35,537 nt of DNA from Blautia sp. Lineage in GTDB: Bacteria; Bacillota; Clostridia; Lachnospirales; Lachnospiraceae. The stretch lies in the NCBI GenBank assembly GCA_017463155.1, contig JAFTPT010000002.1, forward strand, positions 1 through 35,537, given 5' to 3'. Below the pieces are notes generated by a model, which was not told the origin of the DNA, ran no database searches, and worked only from the letters and a program-made list of their open reading frames with translations. Position numbers and translations under genes: made by a program. Below are positions 1-8,294 of the stretch, piece by piece (within the stretch, counting starts at the first letter, position 1; each line of letters begins with the position of its first letter).

Positions 1-14
1 CTGAGCGTTTTGCA

Positions 15-73
15 AAATGAGCGGATGAAACAAGACAGAGAACCGTCCCCTGTCTTGTTTCATCCGCTCATTT
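15..73. repeat. Inverted repeat with GGGACGGTTCT-family motif
   Basis: Two perfectly complementary 24-nt arms (15-38 and 50-73) flank an 11-nt loop. The stretch AGAACCGTCCCCTGTCTT (39-56) runs from the loop into the right arm and recurs at the far end of the window (35363-35380, with its complement at 35314-35331). On the minus strand the hairpin is followed by TTTTGC, so it may also terminate the regulator gene that ends at 208. It may be a dispersed palindromic repeat. Nothing recognisable lies in 74-207. Confidence 0.8.
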
Positions 74-207
74 CTGGTTGGAGTTAGCGATTAGCTCGCT
101 TCGACGTTGCCCGGGGCCTTGCGGGCAGAGAGATCTTTGCCCCTGGCAGCGTCCGTCCTATCCCTCTACTCCTTTAAACCGTGAGCGATATTACATTTAA
201 TTAGAAT

Positions 208-1236
208 TTAAAGTACAATTTCCCGCGAGACAATCTCGATGGGGATTTCGTAATAGTAGGAAGAGGGTTTGATCATCTTGATCAGGTGATCAAACATCAG
301 CCGGACCAGCTGATACCCTTGATTATAGGCGTTCTGGGAGATGACAAAATCCAGGACGCCTTCTTTTAGCAGTGCTTCCGTCTCGGGCGACTGGTCGTGG
401 CAGATGATCTTGATATCCTTCTTGACACCGGCGACCATGAGTGCACTCTTGACGCCTTCACTTCCGTTGCCGGAAAGGTAGAGGCCATCCAGATCGGGAT
501 AGCGGTTAAGATAATCGAGGGCAATGCGGAAGGCTTCCTCCCGTTTATCCTGGTTTTCCTGGATTTCAACGATCCTGATCGGATTTTTGCATTCGGCGAG
601 GCGGCTGCTGAACCCCTGCAGGCGATCCGGGTGGCAGGAGAGGATGGCAGAGCTGATGATCACGCCGACCTCTCCGCCCTCGGGCAGCAGCTTTTCCATA
701 AGGCCGGCAGCCACCATGCCGGCTTTTTTATGGTCCTGTCCCATGTAGCGGAAGCCCTTGATCTCCTCCAGAGGAGAGTTGAAGGTCATGACCTTCACAC
801 CGTTCGCCTGCATCTGGTTGATCTTCTGGATCACAGCCGGATCATTGATGGGGATCAAGGCGAGACCGGAGATGTTCTGGCTCTCGAGATCCAGGAGAAT
901 ACTGATCATTTCGGCCGGCTCCAGGGCGGTCAGCATGCGGGTGATCACTTCAAATCCGAAGGCCTCGAATTCCCGCTTTCCTTTGGCGATCCCGCTCAGA
1001 AGTCCCTGCACATAGGGATTGTAATCCGGCGTCAGGATCACGCCGATCTTGACAGGGTTTTTGCTCATGACCAGGGCCTTGCCCATAAGGTTGGGATGAT
1101 AATCGAGATTGTCAAGGATCTCCTGAATCCGAACCTTCGTCTCTTCTTTGACACCGGGGCGGCCGTGGATCACTTTATCGACAGTTGCTCGTGAAACATT
1201 CGCGAGCTTTGCTATTTCATTGATGGTAATCGCCAT
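208..1236 (-). CDS. LacI-family transcriptional regulator with periplasmic-binding-protein-like sensor domain
   Basis: This 342-aa protein starts with a LacI helix-turn-helix: residues 4-29 read TINEIAKLANVSRATVDKV and so on, with recognition residues R16-A17, followed by a hinge helix and a Peripla_BP_4-like sensor domain of about 280 residues. I chose the ATG at 1236 because GAGGGAGAG lies just upstream and the HTH begins there; an upstream in-frame start at 1284 would add 16 unrelated residues. It is transcribed divergently from the isomerase/ABC operon starting at 1657 and probably represses it. The repeated CACGAGCACA sites between the two genes are the likely operators. The inducer is inferred to be a sugar or sugar phosphate from this pathway. 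The family call is firm; target and ligand are inference. Confidence 0.93.
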   Translation of the reverse strand: MAITINEIAKLANVSRATVDKVIHGRPGVKEETKVRIQEILDNLDYHPNLMGKALVMSKNPVKIGVILTPDYNPYVQGLLSGIAKGKREFEAFGFEVITRMLTALEPAEMISILLDLESQNISGLALIPINDPAVIQKINQMQANGVKVMTFNSPLEEIKGFRYMGQDHKKAGMVAAGLMEKLLPEGGEVGVIISSAILSCHPDRLQGFSSRLAECKNPIRIVEIQENQDKREEAFRIALDYLNRYPDLDGLYLSGNGSEGVKSALMVAGVKKDIKIICHDQSPETEALLKEGVLDFVISQNAYNQGYQLVRLMFDHLIKMIKPSSYYYEIPIEIVSREIVL

Positions 1237-1369
1237 AATTCTCTCCCTCAAAATGAGTTGAATATTCTGGAAAAAATGTAACATAAACGATACGGATCAG
1301 CAAGCGTTTTTCCTTGTATATCTAGTTTGTGCAAGCAAAAATGAAGATAGAATCCCTCCTTGAAATAGG

Positions 1370-1463
1370 CACGAGCACATTCGAAGGCCTGCTTCTAATG
1401 AGCGTTTGTTTGATAATAGTCCAACAATCACAAAATAGAATAGAACTAGACACGAGCACAATT
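1370..1463. promoter_or_regulatory. Two upstream copies of the operator half-site CACGAGCACA
   Basis: CACGAGCACA occurs at 1370-1379 and 1451-1460, and a third time in the operator at 1603-1612, all in the same orientation and followed by T or ATT. The two upstream copies lack a good opposite half. They may be auxiliary sites for DNA looping by the divergent LacI-type regulator. This is sequence pattern plus family knowledge; binding is not shown. Confidence 0.5.
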
Positions 1464-1553
1464 CCGATTATTGACACGAAAGGAAACACAATTCCTGATT
1501 CGATTGGCTAATATCAACAAAAACCGAAGATAAAAAGTAGTAAAACTGCTTCA

Positions 1554-1582
1554 TTGACACAAAATCATAATCGGGTTATAAT
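1554..1582 (+). promoter_or_regulatory. Sigma-A-type promoter of the isomerase/ABC operon
   Basis: TTGACA at 1554-1559 and TATAAT at 1577-1582 are separated by 17 bp, a perfect consensus. The predicted transcription start is near 1589, about 68 nt before the first ATG. Confidence 0.88.
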
Positions 1583-1595
1583 TTCATTATCAAAG

Positions 1596-1615
1596 AATTG
1601 AGCACGAGCACAATT
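1596..1615. promoter_or_regulatory. LacI-type operator over the transcription start
   Basis: A 20-bp imperfect palindrome is centred on CG (1605-1606). Eight of ten position pairs are complementary, with outer arms AATTG and CAATT. It starts a few bases after the predicted start site, where repressor binding would block initiation. It contains the third copy of CACGAGCACA. Confidence 0.65.
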
Positions 1616-1656
1616 TCAAAAAACACAAAGGCTGAGATCGAAAAGGAGATGAAGAT

Positions 1657-2535
1657 ATGAAATTTGGAATCGGTCATGCGTACTGGGGAAACACATGGGA
1701 TTGCGATATCAAAAAATATGCTTCTGTGGGCAAGCGCCTTGCTGAATTCGGATTTGATATGTTTGAGGTTACGGCAGATCATCTGTATCACATGAGCGAG
1801 CAGGAGCTGCAGGAGATGAAGGCCATCGGGCATGAATACGGGCTCACCTTCTCTACCAACAGCGGACCGGCAAAGGAATATGATCTGAGCTCTCCGGATC
1901 CGGCAGTCCGCGCGAACGGAGCCGAGTACTTCAAAAAGATCCTGGAGGCCATGGACGTGATCGGGTCCCCGACACTGGCCGGAGCGATCTACTCCTTCTG
2001 GCCCTGCGATTTCAAGTACGTTGATAAAGAGGCCGCCTGGGAGCACAGCATCGAAAAGCTGCAGGAGATCGGAGCCGTCGCAGAGGGTCTCGGCATCGAG
2101 TGCGCGCTCGAAGTTCTGAACCGGAATGAGACCTACATCCTGACTGACTGCAAAGAGGCCATGGAATACTGCGACCGGGTGGGAAGCAAGGCAGTCAACA
2201 TCCTGCTGGACACCTACCATATGAATATAGAAGAAGACAACATGTGCGATGCCATCCGTCTCGCAGGCGACCGGTTGGGACATTTCCATGTAGGAGAGAA
2301 CAACCGCAAGCTTCCGGGCATGAACAACAGCCTTGACTGGGCAGCCATCGGACAGGCACTTCGGGATATCAATTATCAGAAGGGCATCGTTATGGAACCA
2401 TTCCTTCTTTCCGGCGGGGCAGTCGGGTTTGACGTCCGTGTGTGGAGAGACCTCAGCAACGGCGCTGACAAGGAACAGATGGATGAGTATCTCAGAGCCT
2501 CGCTGAAATTCCTGAAAGAGAAGTGCCTGGGCTGA
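1657..2535 (+). CDS. D-allulose/D-tagatose 3-epimerase-type ketose isomerase
   Basis: A 292-aa TIM-barrel protein of the sugar-phosphate isomerase/epimerase superfamily. It resembles clostridial D-psicose (allulose) 3-epimerases across its length. Diagnostic stretches are ALEVLNR (150-156), LLDTYHMNIEED (183-194), HFHVGENNRK (209-218) and VMEPF with VWRDLSNGAD near the end. The four metal ligands expected for the family are visible as E152, D185, H211 and E247. The family interconverts ketohexoses at C3, for example tagatose with sorbose, or allulose with fructose. A good ribosome site (AAAAGGAG) precedes the ATG. It is the first gene of the operon, before a PfkB kinase and an ABC importer, which suggests intracellular processing of an imported or oxidised ketose. 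The exact substrate cannot be read from sequence. Confidence 0.88.
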   Translation: MKFGIGHAYWGNTWDCDIKKYASVGKRLAEFGFDMFEVTADHLYHMSEQELQEMKAIGHEYGLTFSTNSGPAKEYDLSSPDPAVRANGAEYFKKILEAMDVIGSPTLAGAIYSFWPCDFKYVDKEAAWEHSIEKLQEIGAVAEGLGIECALEVLNRNETYILTDCKEAMEYCDRVGSKAVNILLDTYHMNIEEDNMCDAIRLAGDRLGHFHVGENNRKLPGMNNSLDWAAIGQALRDINYQKGIVMEPFLLSGGAVGFDVRVWRDLSNGADKEQMDEYLRASLKFLKEKCLG

Positions 2536-2640
2536 GACATCCCGCAAACAGTATCGTTTTTGAACATGGAAAGAAGCCGGAATTGATAAAGAAAAGCCGG
2601 ACTCCTTTCTGACAGGAAGAACGAAAGGGAGGGAATCTAC

Positions 2641-3579
2641 ATGGCAGAAGTCTGGATCATGGGAGAAATGATCGTCGAGATCATGAGAACAGAAGAGGAT
2701 CAGCCTCTTGACAAACCGGCACTGTTCCGAGGGCCGTTCCCGAGCGGAGCCCCGGCGATCTTTATCGATACGGTGGCAAGGCTTGGCCACAGCTGCGGGA
2801 TCATCAGCGGTGTCGGAAATGACGATTTCGGCAAATGTCTGCTCGAGAGACTTTCCGGTGACGGAGTCGATATCAGCCAGGTGCTGAGAAGCGACAGGGC
2901 GGCAACCGGATGCGCGTTTGTCACGTATTTTTCAAACGGAGACCGTAAATTCATCTTCCACATGGGGAACACGCCGGCAGCGGACGCGACGGCCCCTGCG
3001 CCTGCTGTGCTGGAGGGCGTGAAATACTTCCATATTATGGGATGCTCTCTCTCCGCCAGAAAGGAATTCGGCGAGGAGATCCTGAAGACCATGCATATGG
3101 CGAAAAACATGGGAGCCAAGGTCTCCTTCGACCCGAATATCCGCAGGGAGCTGCTGAAGGATGACAGTTCACTGGCCATGGTAAAGGAAGTTGTGGAAAA
3201 CACGTCCGTATTTCTTCCCGGTGTGGAGGAACTGCTGATGATCACAGGCAAGGCTACGGTGGAAGAAGCCGTACGGGCCTGCTTCGATAACCCCGTGCTT
3301 GAGATCCTGGCACTTAAGAAAGGCTCGAAGGGCTGTACGGTCTACACGAGGGAGAACACCTACGACTTCGGGATCTACCGGGTGGAGCCGGTGGACGCGA
3401 CAGGTGCCGGGGACAGCTTCGACGGTGCGTTTATCAGCGGATTGCTGGAAGGAAAGCCCATCACGGAGATCCTGAAGATGGCATCCGCGGCCGGAGCGCT
3501 GAACACGGCGGCCTTTGGCCCGATGGAGGGAAAGATCAGCCCGGAGAATATCAGGGCCATGATCGAAGCCAATGCCTGA
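2641..3579 (+). CDS. PfkB-family sugar kinase (candidate ketohexose or ketohexose-phosphate kinase)
   Basis: A 312-aa ribokinase-fold kinase. It has the N-terminal substrate region with GVGNDDFGKCL (57-67), the central DPNIR motif (164-168) and the C-terminal PfkB signature DATGAGDSFDGAF (252-264), with catalytic base D258. Length is typical of the family. GGGAGGG sits upstream of the ATG; a CTCCTTTC stretch about 30 nt earlier could pair with this ribosome site. The gene lies between the ketose 3-epimerase and the importer. With GatY/GatZ-like aldolase genes about 6 kb downstream, phosphorylation of tagatose, tagatose 6-phosphate or a related ketose is an attractive role. Fructokinase or 2-keto-3-deoxygluconate kinase activity cannot be excluded. 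Family assignment is firm, substrate is inference. Confidence 0.85.
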   Translation: MAEVWIMGEMIVEIMRTEEDQPLDKPALFRGPFPSGAPAIFIDTVARLGHSCGIISGVGNDDFGKCLLERLSGDGVDISQVLRSDRAATGCAFVTYFSNGDRKFIFHMGNTPAADATAPAPAVLEGVKYFHIMGCSLSARKEFGEEILKTMHMAKNMGAKVSFDPNIRRELLKDDSSLAMVKEVVENTSVFLPGVEELLMITGKATVEEAVRACFDNPVLEILALKKGSKGCTVYTRENTYDFGIYRVEPVDATGAGDSFDGAFISGLLEGKPITEILKMASAAGALNTAAFGPMEGKISPENIRAMIEANA

Positions 3580-3601
3580 GGATGGCCGGAAGGGAGGCAA
3601 C

Positions 3602-5089
3602 ATGAGCGAATACAAACTGGAATTAAAGCATATTTCAAAAAGCTTTCCCGGCGTCAAGGCACTGGATGATGTCAACATCGCGCTGCGGCCCGGCACCGTG
3701 CATGCGGTCGTCGGGGAGAACGGCGCCGGAAAATCGACCCTGATGAAGATCATCAACGGTCTGTACCAGAGAGATGAAGGACAGGTGTTCCTGGACGGAA
3801 AAGAAGTTCATTTCAGCGGACCGCTGGAATCCTCCGCGGCCGGGATCGCGATGATCTATCAGGAATTGAACTTCTTTGGAGAACTGTCTATCGCGGAGAA
3901 CATCTTCATGAAGCGGCAGCCCACCAGCGGCGGCAAGGTCAACTGGAAGAAGATGTACGACGATGCAGCCGCGATCCTGAAGGAAAATGACCTTCCCTAT
4001 GATCCCCGGACAAAGATCAAGGAGCTTCCGATCGCAAGTATCCAGATGCTGGAGATCGTGAAGGCGGTGGCTTTCAATGCACAGGTCATCATCATGGACG
4101 AGCCCACCTCGTCGATCTCCAACAAGGAGGTAAAGATCCTCTTTGACAAGGTCAATGAGCTTAGGGCAAAGGGAATCAGTTTTCTGTATATCAGCCACAA
4201 GATGGAGGAGATCTTCCAGATCGCGGACGACATCACGGTCATCCGGGATGGAAAGAGCATCATCAGCGGCCCGGCATCGGACTTCAATGACGAATCGATC
4301 ATCACCTACATGGTCGGCCGTTCGATCGAAAATGTATACCCAAAGGTTTCGGTACCCATCGGGGAGGTGCAGTTCGAATGCAAGAATCTTTGCTCGGACG
4401 GCATGTTCAAGGATATCTCGATGACAGTCCGTAAGGGCGAGATCGTCGGGATGGCCGGACTGGTCGGCGCAGGCAGGAGCGAGGTCTGCAGAGCGATCTT
4501 CGGACTGGATCCGCTGGACTCCGGGGAGATCACACTGTGCGGCAGGCCATATAAGCCGAAGAATGTGACCCACGCCATCAAGAACAAGATCCTGATGATC
4601 ACCGAGGACCGTAAAAAAGAAGGCATCATCGGCGTACGCAGCTGCCGCGAGAATATCACACTGACGAGCCACCATATCCGTAAGGGTGTCTGGATGAATC
4701 TCGCCAAGGAGAAAAAAGAAGCCCAGGAGATGGCAGAGATGCTGAAGGTCCGGTTCGCAGGCATTGAGACACCGATCGGCTCTCTAAGCGGCGGCAATCA
4801 GCAGAAGGTCCTTCTGGCCCGCTGGCTGATGCTGGACAGTGACCTGCTGATCCTCGATGAACCTACCCGTGGTATCGATGTCGGCGCGAAGCTGGAGATC
4901 TACAATATCATGATCGACCTGGCCAGAAAGGGCTACGCGATCATCATGATCTCCTCGGAAATGCCCGAGCTTCTCGGCATGTGTGACAGGATCTACGTGA
5001 TGAGCCAGGGCTACATGACCGGTTGTCTGGACCGCACTGATTTTAACCAGGAAACGATCATGCAGATGGCCATCAAGAACATTGACTGA
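3602..5089 (+). CDS. Ribose-type sugar ABC transporter, tandem ATPase (RbsA/MglA family)
   Basis: A 495-aa protein with two fused nucleotide-binding domains. The first has Walker A GENGAGKST (38-46) and Walker B IIMDEPTSS. The second has a degenerate Walker A (GLVGAGRSE), the signature LSGGNQQKV and Walker B LLILDEPTRGID. The first-domain signature region (LPIASIQMLEIVKA) is degenerate, as is common in one half of RbsA proteins. I chose the ATG at 3602, preceded by AAGGGAGG; the upstream in-frame ATG at 3572 would overlap the kinase gene. The protein energises the permease encoded at 5113 and the binding protein at 6143. Cargo is a monosaccharide or polyol, inferred from family and context. 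Confidence 0.94.
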   Translation: MSEYKLELKHISKSFPGVKALDDVNIALRPGTVHAVVGENGAGKSTLMKIINGLYQRDEGQVFLDGKEVHFSGPLESSAAGIAMIYQELNFFGELSIAENIFMKRQPTSGGKVNWKKMYDDAAAILKENDLPYDPRTKIKELPIASIQMLEIVKAVAFNAQVIIMDEPTSSISNKEVKILFDKVNELRAKGISFLYISHKMEEIFQIADDITVIRDGKSIISGPASDFNDESIITYMVGRSIENVYPKVSVPIGEVQFECKNLCSDGMFKDISMTVRKGEIVGMAGLVGAGRSEVCRAIFGLDPLDSGEITLCGRPYKPKNVTHAIKNKILMITEDRKKEGIIGVRSCRENITLTSHHIRKGVWMNLAKEKKEAQEMAEMLKVRFAGIETPIGSLSGGNQQKVLLARWLMLDSDLLILDEPTRGIDVGAKLEIYNIMIDLARKGYAIIMISSEMPELLGMCDRIYVMSQGYMTGCLDRTDFNQETIMQMAIKNID

Positions 5090-5112
5090 GCATCCGGGCG
5101 GAGGTGTATGAA

Positions 5113-6078
5113 ATGAATAATAAAACAAAAAAGTTTGACATTCAGAAGTATTCCCTGATCATCATTCTGGTGGTCATGGTCGCGGTCTGCTCGATCCTTT
5201 CCAAGAGCTTCTTTACACCGACAAACCTTCTGAATATCCTGAAGCAGGTATCCGTCGTCACGATCTGTGCGTTTGCGCAGGGGATGATCATCATCATGGG
5301 CGATATCGATCTGTCACTCGGATATCTGGCCGGCATGGCCGGCACCTATGCATGTATCTTCTACATGCACATCAACAATCTGTTCGTAGCCTTCCTGCTC
5401 GGCCTCGTGCTCGGTGCAGCGGTAGGCGCGATCAACGGCCTGTTCGTCGCACACTTCAATCTGCCTGCCTTCATCGTAACGCTGGCCATGCAGCAGGTAT
5501 GTCTCGGCGCGATCTGCCTGTATACGGCAGGACAGAACGTTTACCAGATTGGCGCCTTCAAGGGCCTTGGCCAGGGCACGATCCTCGGGATCCCGGTCAC
5601 AGTCATCTTTATGGTCGTCATGCTGGTGATCACCCATGTGATGCTGACCTACACAAAATTCGGCCGGTACATGTACGCGGTCGGCGGCAACCGGGAGGCT
5701 GCCAATGCAGCCGGTGTTGAGGTTGAAAAGGTCCGCTGGGCTGCCTTCATCGTATCGGGTATGTTTGCGGCGGTAGCCGGTATGGTCCTGATGGGACGTC
5801 TGAACGCAGGTATCCCCACACAGGGACAGGGTTATGAGACCGACGCCATCACGGCTACGGTCATCGGCGGAACGAGCTTTTCGGGCGGTTCCGGTACGGC
5901 GCTGGGCACCCTGCTCGGCTCCATCATCATCGGTATCCTGAACAACATCATGACACTTCTGGGCGTGGACTCTTACCTGCAGATGATCATCAAGGGCGGT
6001 ATCATCATCCTGGCTGTCCTGGCAGACGTGGTGACCAAATCCGGAAAACGCAGCATCAAGATCATGGCATCCAAATAA
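5113..6078 (+). CDS. Ribose-type sugar ABC transporter permease (RbsC family)
   Basis: A 321-aa polytopic membrane protein of the BPD_transp_2 family with about eight to ten hydrophobic helices. It carries the family hallmarks GDIDLSLG (near residue 63), RYMYAVGGNREAA in the cytoplasmic EAA-like loop and the C-terminal GGTSFSGGSGTALGTLLG. GGAGG at 5100-5104 is eight bases before the ATG at 5113 and decides this start over a GTG at 5104. The gene follows the ATPase by 23 bp. It forms the homodimeric channel of the importer. Confidence 0.93.
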   Translation: MNNKTKKFDIQKYSLIIILVVMVAVCSILSKSFFTPTNLLNILKQVSVVTICAFAQGMIIIMGDIDLSLGYLAGMAGTYACIFYMHINNLFVAFLLGLVLGAAVGAINGLFVAHFNLPAFIVTLAMQQVCLGAICLYTAGQNVYQIGAFKGLGQGTILGIPVTVIFMVVMLVITHVMLTYTKFGRYMYAVGGNREAANAAGVEVEKVRWAAFIVSGMFAAVAGMVLMGRLNAGIPTQGQGYETDAITATVIGGTSFSGGSGTALGTLLGSIIIGILNNIMTLLGVDSYLQMIIKGGIIILAVLADVVTKSGKRSIKIMASK

Positions 6079-6142
6079 CCCAAAAAGGGCATCAACTTCT
6101 GGTGCAAGAAGTCTATATACAACAAAAAAGGAGGACCAATCA

Positions 6143-7123
6143 ATGAAGATGAAGAAAATGTTAAGCGTACTCGTATCCGCAGGCCTTGCAGTCGGAATGC
6201 TTACCGGCGCATGTGTGAACGCACAGGCTGAAGAAGGCGCCTATAAGGTTGCTTTCCTTCCGACCGATATGTCCGCCACCTTCGCATCCTGGCTGGCAGC
6301 AGAACTGGAAACCGCTTTTGCGTCCTATGATGATATGGAGCTGACGGTCATGGATTCCAAGAATGACCTGCAGACCCAGATCTCCAACATGGAGACCTGC
6401 GTATCCCAGGGCTATGACTACATCATCCTGCTTCCGCTGGAGCCGGCTGCAGAAGACGATCTGGTCGCACAGTACATTGAGGACGGCACTCCGATGATGA
6501 ACATCAACCTGGATGACCTTCAGGTCGAGAAAGCTTCCTCCGTTATCGCAAATCCCTATGACCTTGGAACGATCGTATCCGAGTATGCAAAGACCCTGAT
6601 TCCGGAAGATGCCAATGTCGTCGTCCTTCTTGGACCGTCCGGCAATACAGACTCCATCGAGCGTCGTCATGCGTATGAAGATGTCATTTTCACCCAGATG
6701 GAGGGCGTGACGATCCTTGACGAGCAGCTTGGCGACTGGGAAAAGGCAAAAGGCATGGAGCTGATGGAAAACTGGCTGCAGGTCTATGACGACATCGACG
6801 CTGTCTTCTCCATGAACGATGCGATGGCGATCGGCGCTTATGAGGCTGCCGCAGATGCCGGCAGAGCTGACGATATCATGTTCTTCGGCGTTGACGGTCT
6901 TGCAGACGCTGCAGTTGCGATCCGTGACGGCGAGATCGACGCAACCGCTCTTCAGGATGCACAGGTCATGGCACAGGAAGGTGCAAGGATCGTGCATGAA
7001 GTCCTGACCGGTGAGAATGCGGAAGGCTTCGAGAAGACCCAGATCGACGTTACCCTGATCACCCCGGACAACGTTGCCGAGTTCGTAGAGAGATATACCG
7101 CCAACGGAATGCTGAGCGAGTAA
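6143..7123 (+). CDS. Sugar-binding protein of the ABC transporter (Peripla_BP_4 type)
   Basis: A 326-aa exported binding protein. The signal peptide spans residues 1-29 and ends in NAQA before EE, a good signal peptidase I site. The only cysteine in the signal region is in LTGAC, which is not a canonical lipobox because position -3 is Thr. The mature part has the two-lobed ribose/galactose-binding fold, with DMELTVMDSKNDLQTQ, DYIILLPLEP and NDAMAIGAYEAA segments. A small hairpin (6095-6112) and AAAGGAGG precede the ATG. It completes the importer of the first operon. How the protein stays at a Gram-positive surface without a clear lipid anchor is unexplained. Confidence 0.92.
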   Translation: MKMKKMLSVLVSAGLAVGMLTGACVNAQAEEGAYKVAFLPTDMSATFASWLAAELETAFASYDDMELTVMDSKNDLQTQISNMETCVSQGYDYIILLPLEPAAEDDLVAQYIEDGTPMMNINLDDLQVEKASSVIANPYDLGTIVSEYAKTLIPEDANVVVLLGPSGNTDSIERRHAYEDVIFTQMEGVTILDEQLGDWEKAKGMELMENWLQVYDDIDAVFSMNDAMAIGAYEAAADAGRADDIMFFGVDGLADAAVAIRDGEIDATALQDAQVMAQEGARIVHEVLTGENAEGFEKTQIDVTLITPDNVAEFVERYTANGMLSE

Positions 7124-7207
7124 GCAGAAAAAAAAGAGAAACTGAAAACGGATAGACGATCCGGAAACATCCCGGCCGGAACAGGCCCGGAATGAATTGA
7201 AACCAGT

Positions 7208-7233
7208 GGTCTTCCCGGAACTCCGGGAAGACC
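7208..7233 (+). promoter_or_regulatory. Intercistronic hairpin between binding protein and dehydrogenase genes
   Basis: GGTCTTCCCGG and CCGGGAAGACC form a perfect 11-bp stem with loop AACT. No U-tract follows, so it is not a typical terminator. It may stabilise the upstream binding-protein message or lower downstream expression, as seen in many ABC operons. Confidence 0.6.
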
Positions 7234-7259
7234 ATTCCAGTAGAACGGAGGGAATGACA

Positions 7260-8279
7260 ATGAAACAGGCTATTTTGACAAAACCAGAGACCATCGAATT
7301 CAGCGAGATCGAGAAACCGGTCATACAGCCGCATGAGATCCTTATGAAGGTGAAGAACATCGGCATTTGCGGATCCGACATTCATGCATATTACGGCAAG
7401 CATCCGTTCATGTCCTTCCCGATCCGTCTGGGCCATGAGATGGCCGGAGAGATCGTCGAGGTTGGTGCTGACGTAAAAGACCTCAAGGTCGGCGATCTGG
7501 TAACCGCCATGCCGCAGACCTTCTGCCACGAGTGCGAGCCCTGTAAAGAAGGAAGATACAATATCTGCAATACCCTGGACGTGATCGGCTGCCAGACACC
7601 CGGAGCTGCCTGTGAATACTTCAACGTGGATTCCGCCCTGATCAAGAAGATCCCGGAGAGTATGAGCGCACGGACCGCGGCTACGATCGAGCCTGCCGCC
7701 GTCGGCGTACATGCCGTCCGCAGAGGCCAGAGCGTCGTGGGTAAGAATGTCGTCGTCATGGGCGCCGGCACGATCGGAAACGTAACGGCACAGGCCGCCA
7801 TGGCGGAAGGAGCCAAGGCGGTCCTGATCACGGATTTCTCGGACTATCGTCTGGAGCTGGCCAAATCCTGCGGGATCCCGTTTGCGGCCAACACAGGAAA
7901 GGTCACCATGCAGGAAGCGATCAAGGAAGCCTTCGGGGATGAAGGCGCGGATATCTTCTTTGAGTGTGTGGGCATCGGCGCGACCGTCAACCAGGCCATC
8001 GAGTGCTCCAAGAAGGGCCACGATATCATCATCGTCGGCGTATACGGAAGCACGCCCGAGATCAACATGGCATGGGTGCAGGACCGGGAATTCCGCCTGA
8101 TCGGCTCCCTGATGTATGTGGACAAGGATTTCCAGGATACCATCGATTACATGGCAGCCGGAAAGATCAACATGGAACCGCTTGTATCCAAGGTGTTCCC
8201 CTTTGATCAGTATCCGGAAGCTTTCAAATACATCGAGCAGAACAAGGATACCAGCTTAAAGATCCTGATCGAGATGTGA
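7260..8279 (+). CDS. Zinc-dependent MDR polyol/alcohol dehydrogenase (sorbitol dehydrogenase-like)
   Basis: A 339-aa medium-chain dehydrogenase. Catalytic zinc ligands are C37 (GICGSD) and H59-E60 (LGHEMAG). The structural zinc cysteines are C89, C92, C95 and C103, and the Rossmann motif is VVMGAGTIGN. I chose the ATG at 7260, six bases after GGAGGGA; the ATG at 7254 is too close to the ribosome site, and a TTG at 7197 would start before the hairpin. Family members oxidise polyols such as sorbitol, L-iditol or galactitol to ketoses, or act on L-threonine. Behind a ketose epimerase and kinase, a polyol-to-ketose step is plausible. Substrate is not determined. Confidence 0.88.
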   Translation: MKQAILTKPETIEFSEIEKPVIQPHEILMKVKNIGICGSDIHAYYGKHPFMSFPIRLGHEMAGEIVEVGADVKDLKVGDLVTAMPQTFCHECEPCKEGRYNICNTLDVIGCQTPGAACEYFNVDSALIKKIPESMSARTAATIEPAAVGVHAVRRGQSVVGKNVVVMGAGTIGNVTAQAAMAEGAKAVLITDFSDYRLELAKSCGIPFAANTGKVTMQEAIKEAFGDEGADIFFECVGIGATVNQAIECSKKGHDIIIVGVYGSTPEINMAWVQDREFRLIGSLMYVDKDFQDTIDYMAAGKINMEPLVSKVFPFDQYPEAFKYIEQNKDTSLKILIEM

Positions 8280-8294
8280 GAACAGGAGGTTCCT

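Noticed and set aside
74-207. Possible RNA gene or intron remnant after the first inverted repeat
   Set aside because: GC-rich with weak pairings only; no tRNA, riboswitch or intron 3' end pattern could be supported.
397-1194. Plus-strand 265-codon frame opposite the first regulator
   Set aside because: Antisense to a clear LacI-type protein; no ribosome site and no recognisable motif.
1329-1511. Short plus-strand frame in the first regulatory region
   Set aside because: It overlaps the operator half-sites, has no ribosome site and its 60-residue product has no features.
1576-2790. Long minus-strand open frame opposite the ketose epimerase
   Set aside because: It is a shadow of the epimerase and kinase genes, which have all family motifs and good ribosome sites. 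No protein family is recognisable in the antisense product.
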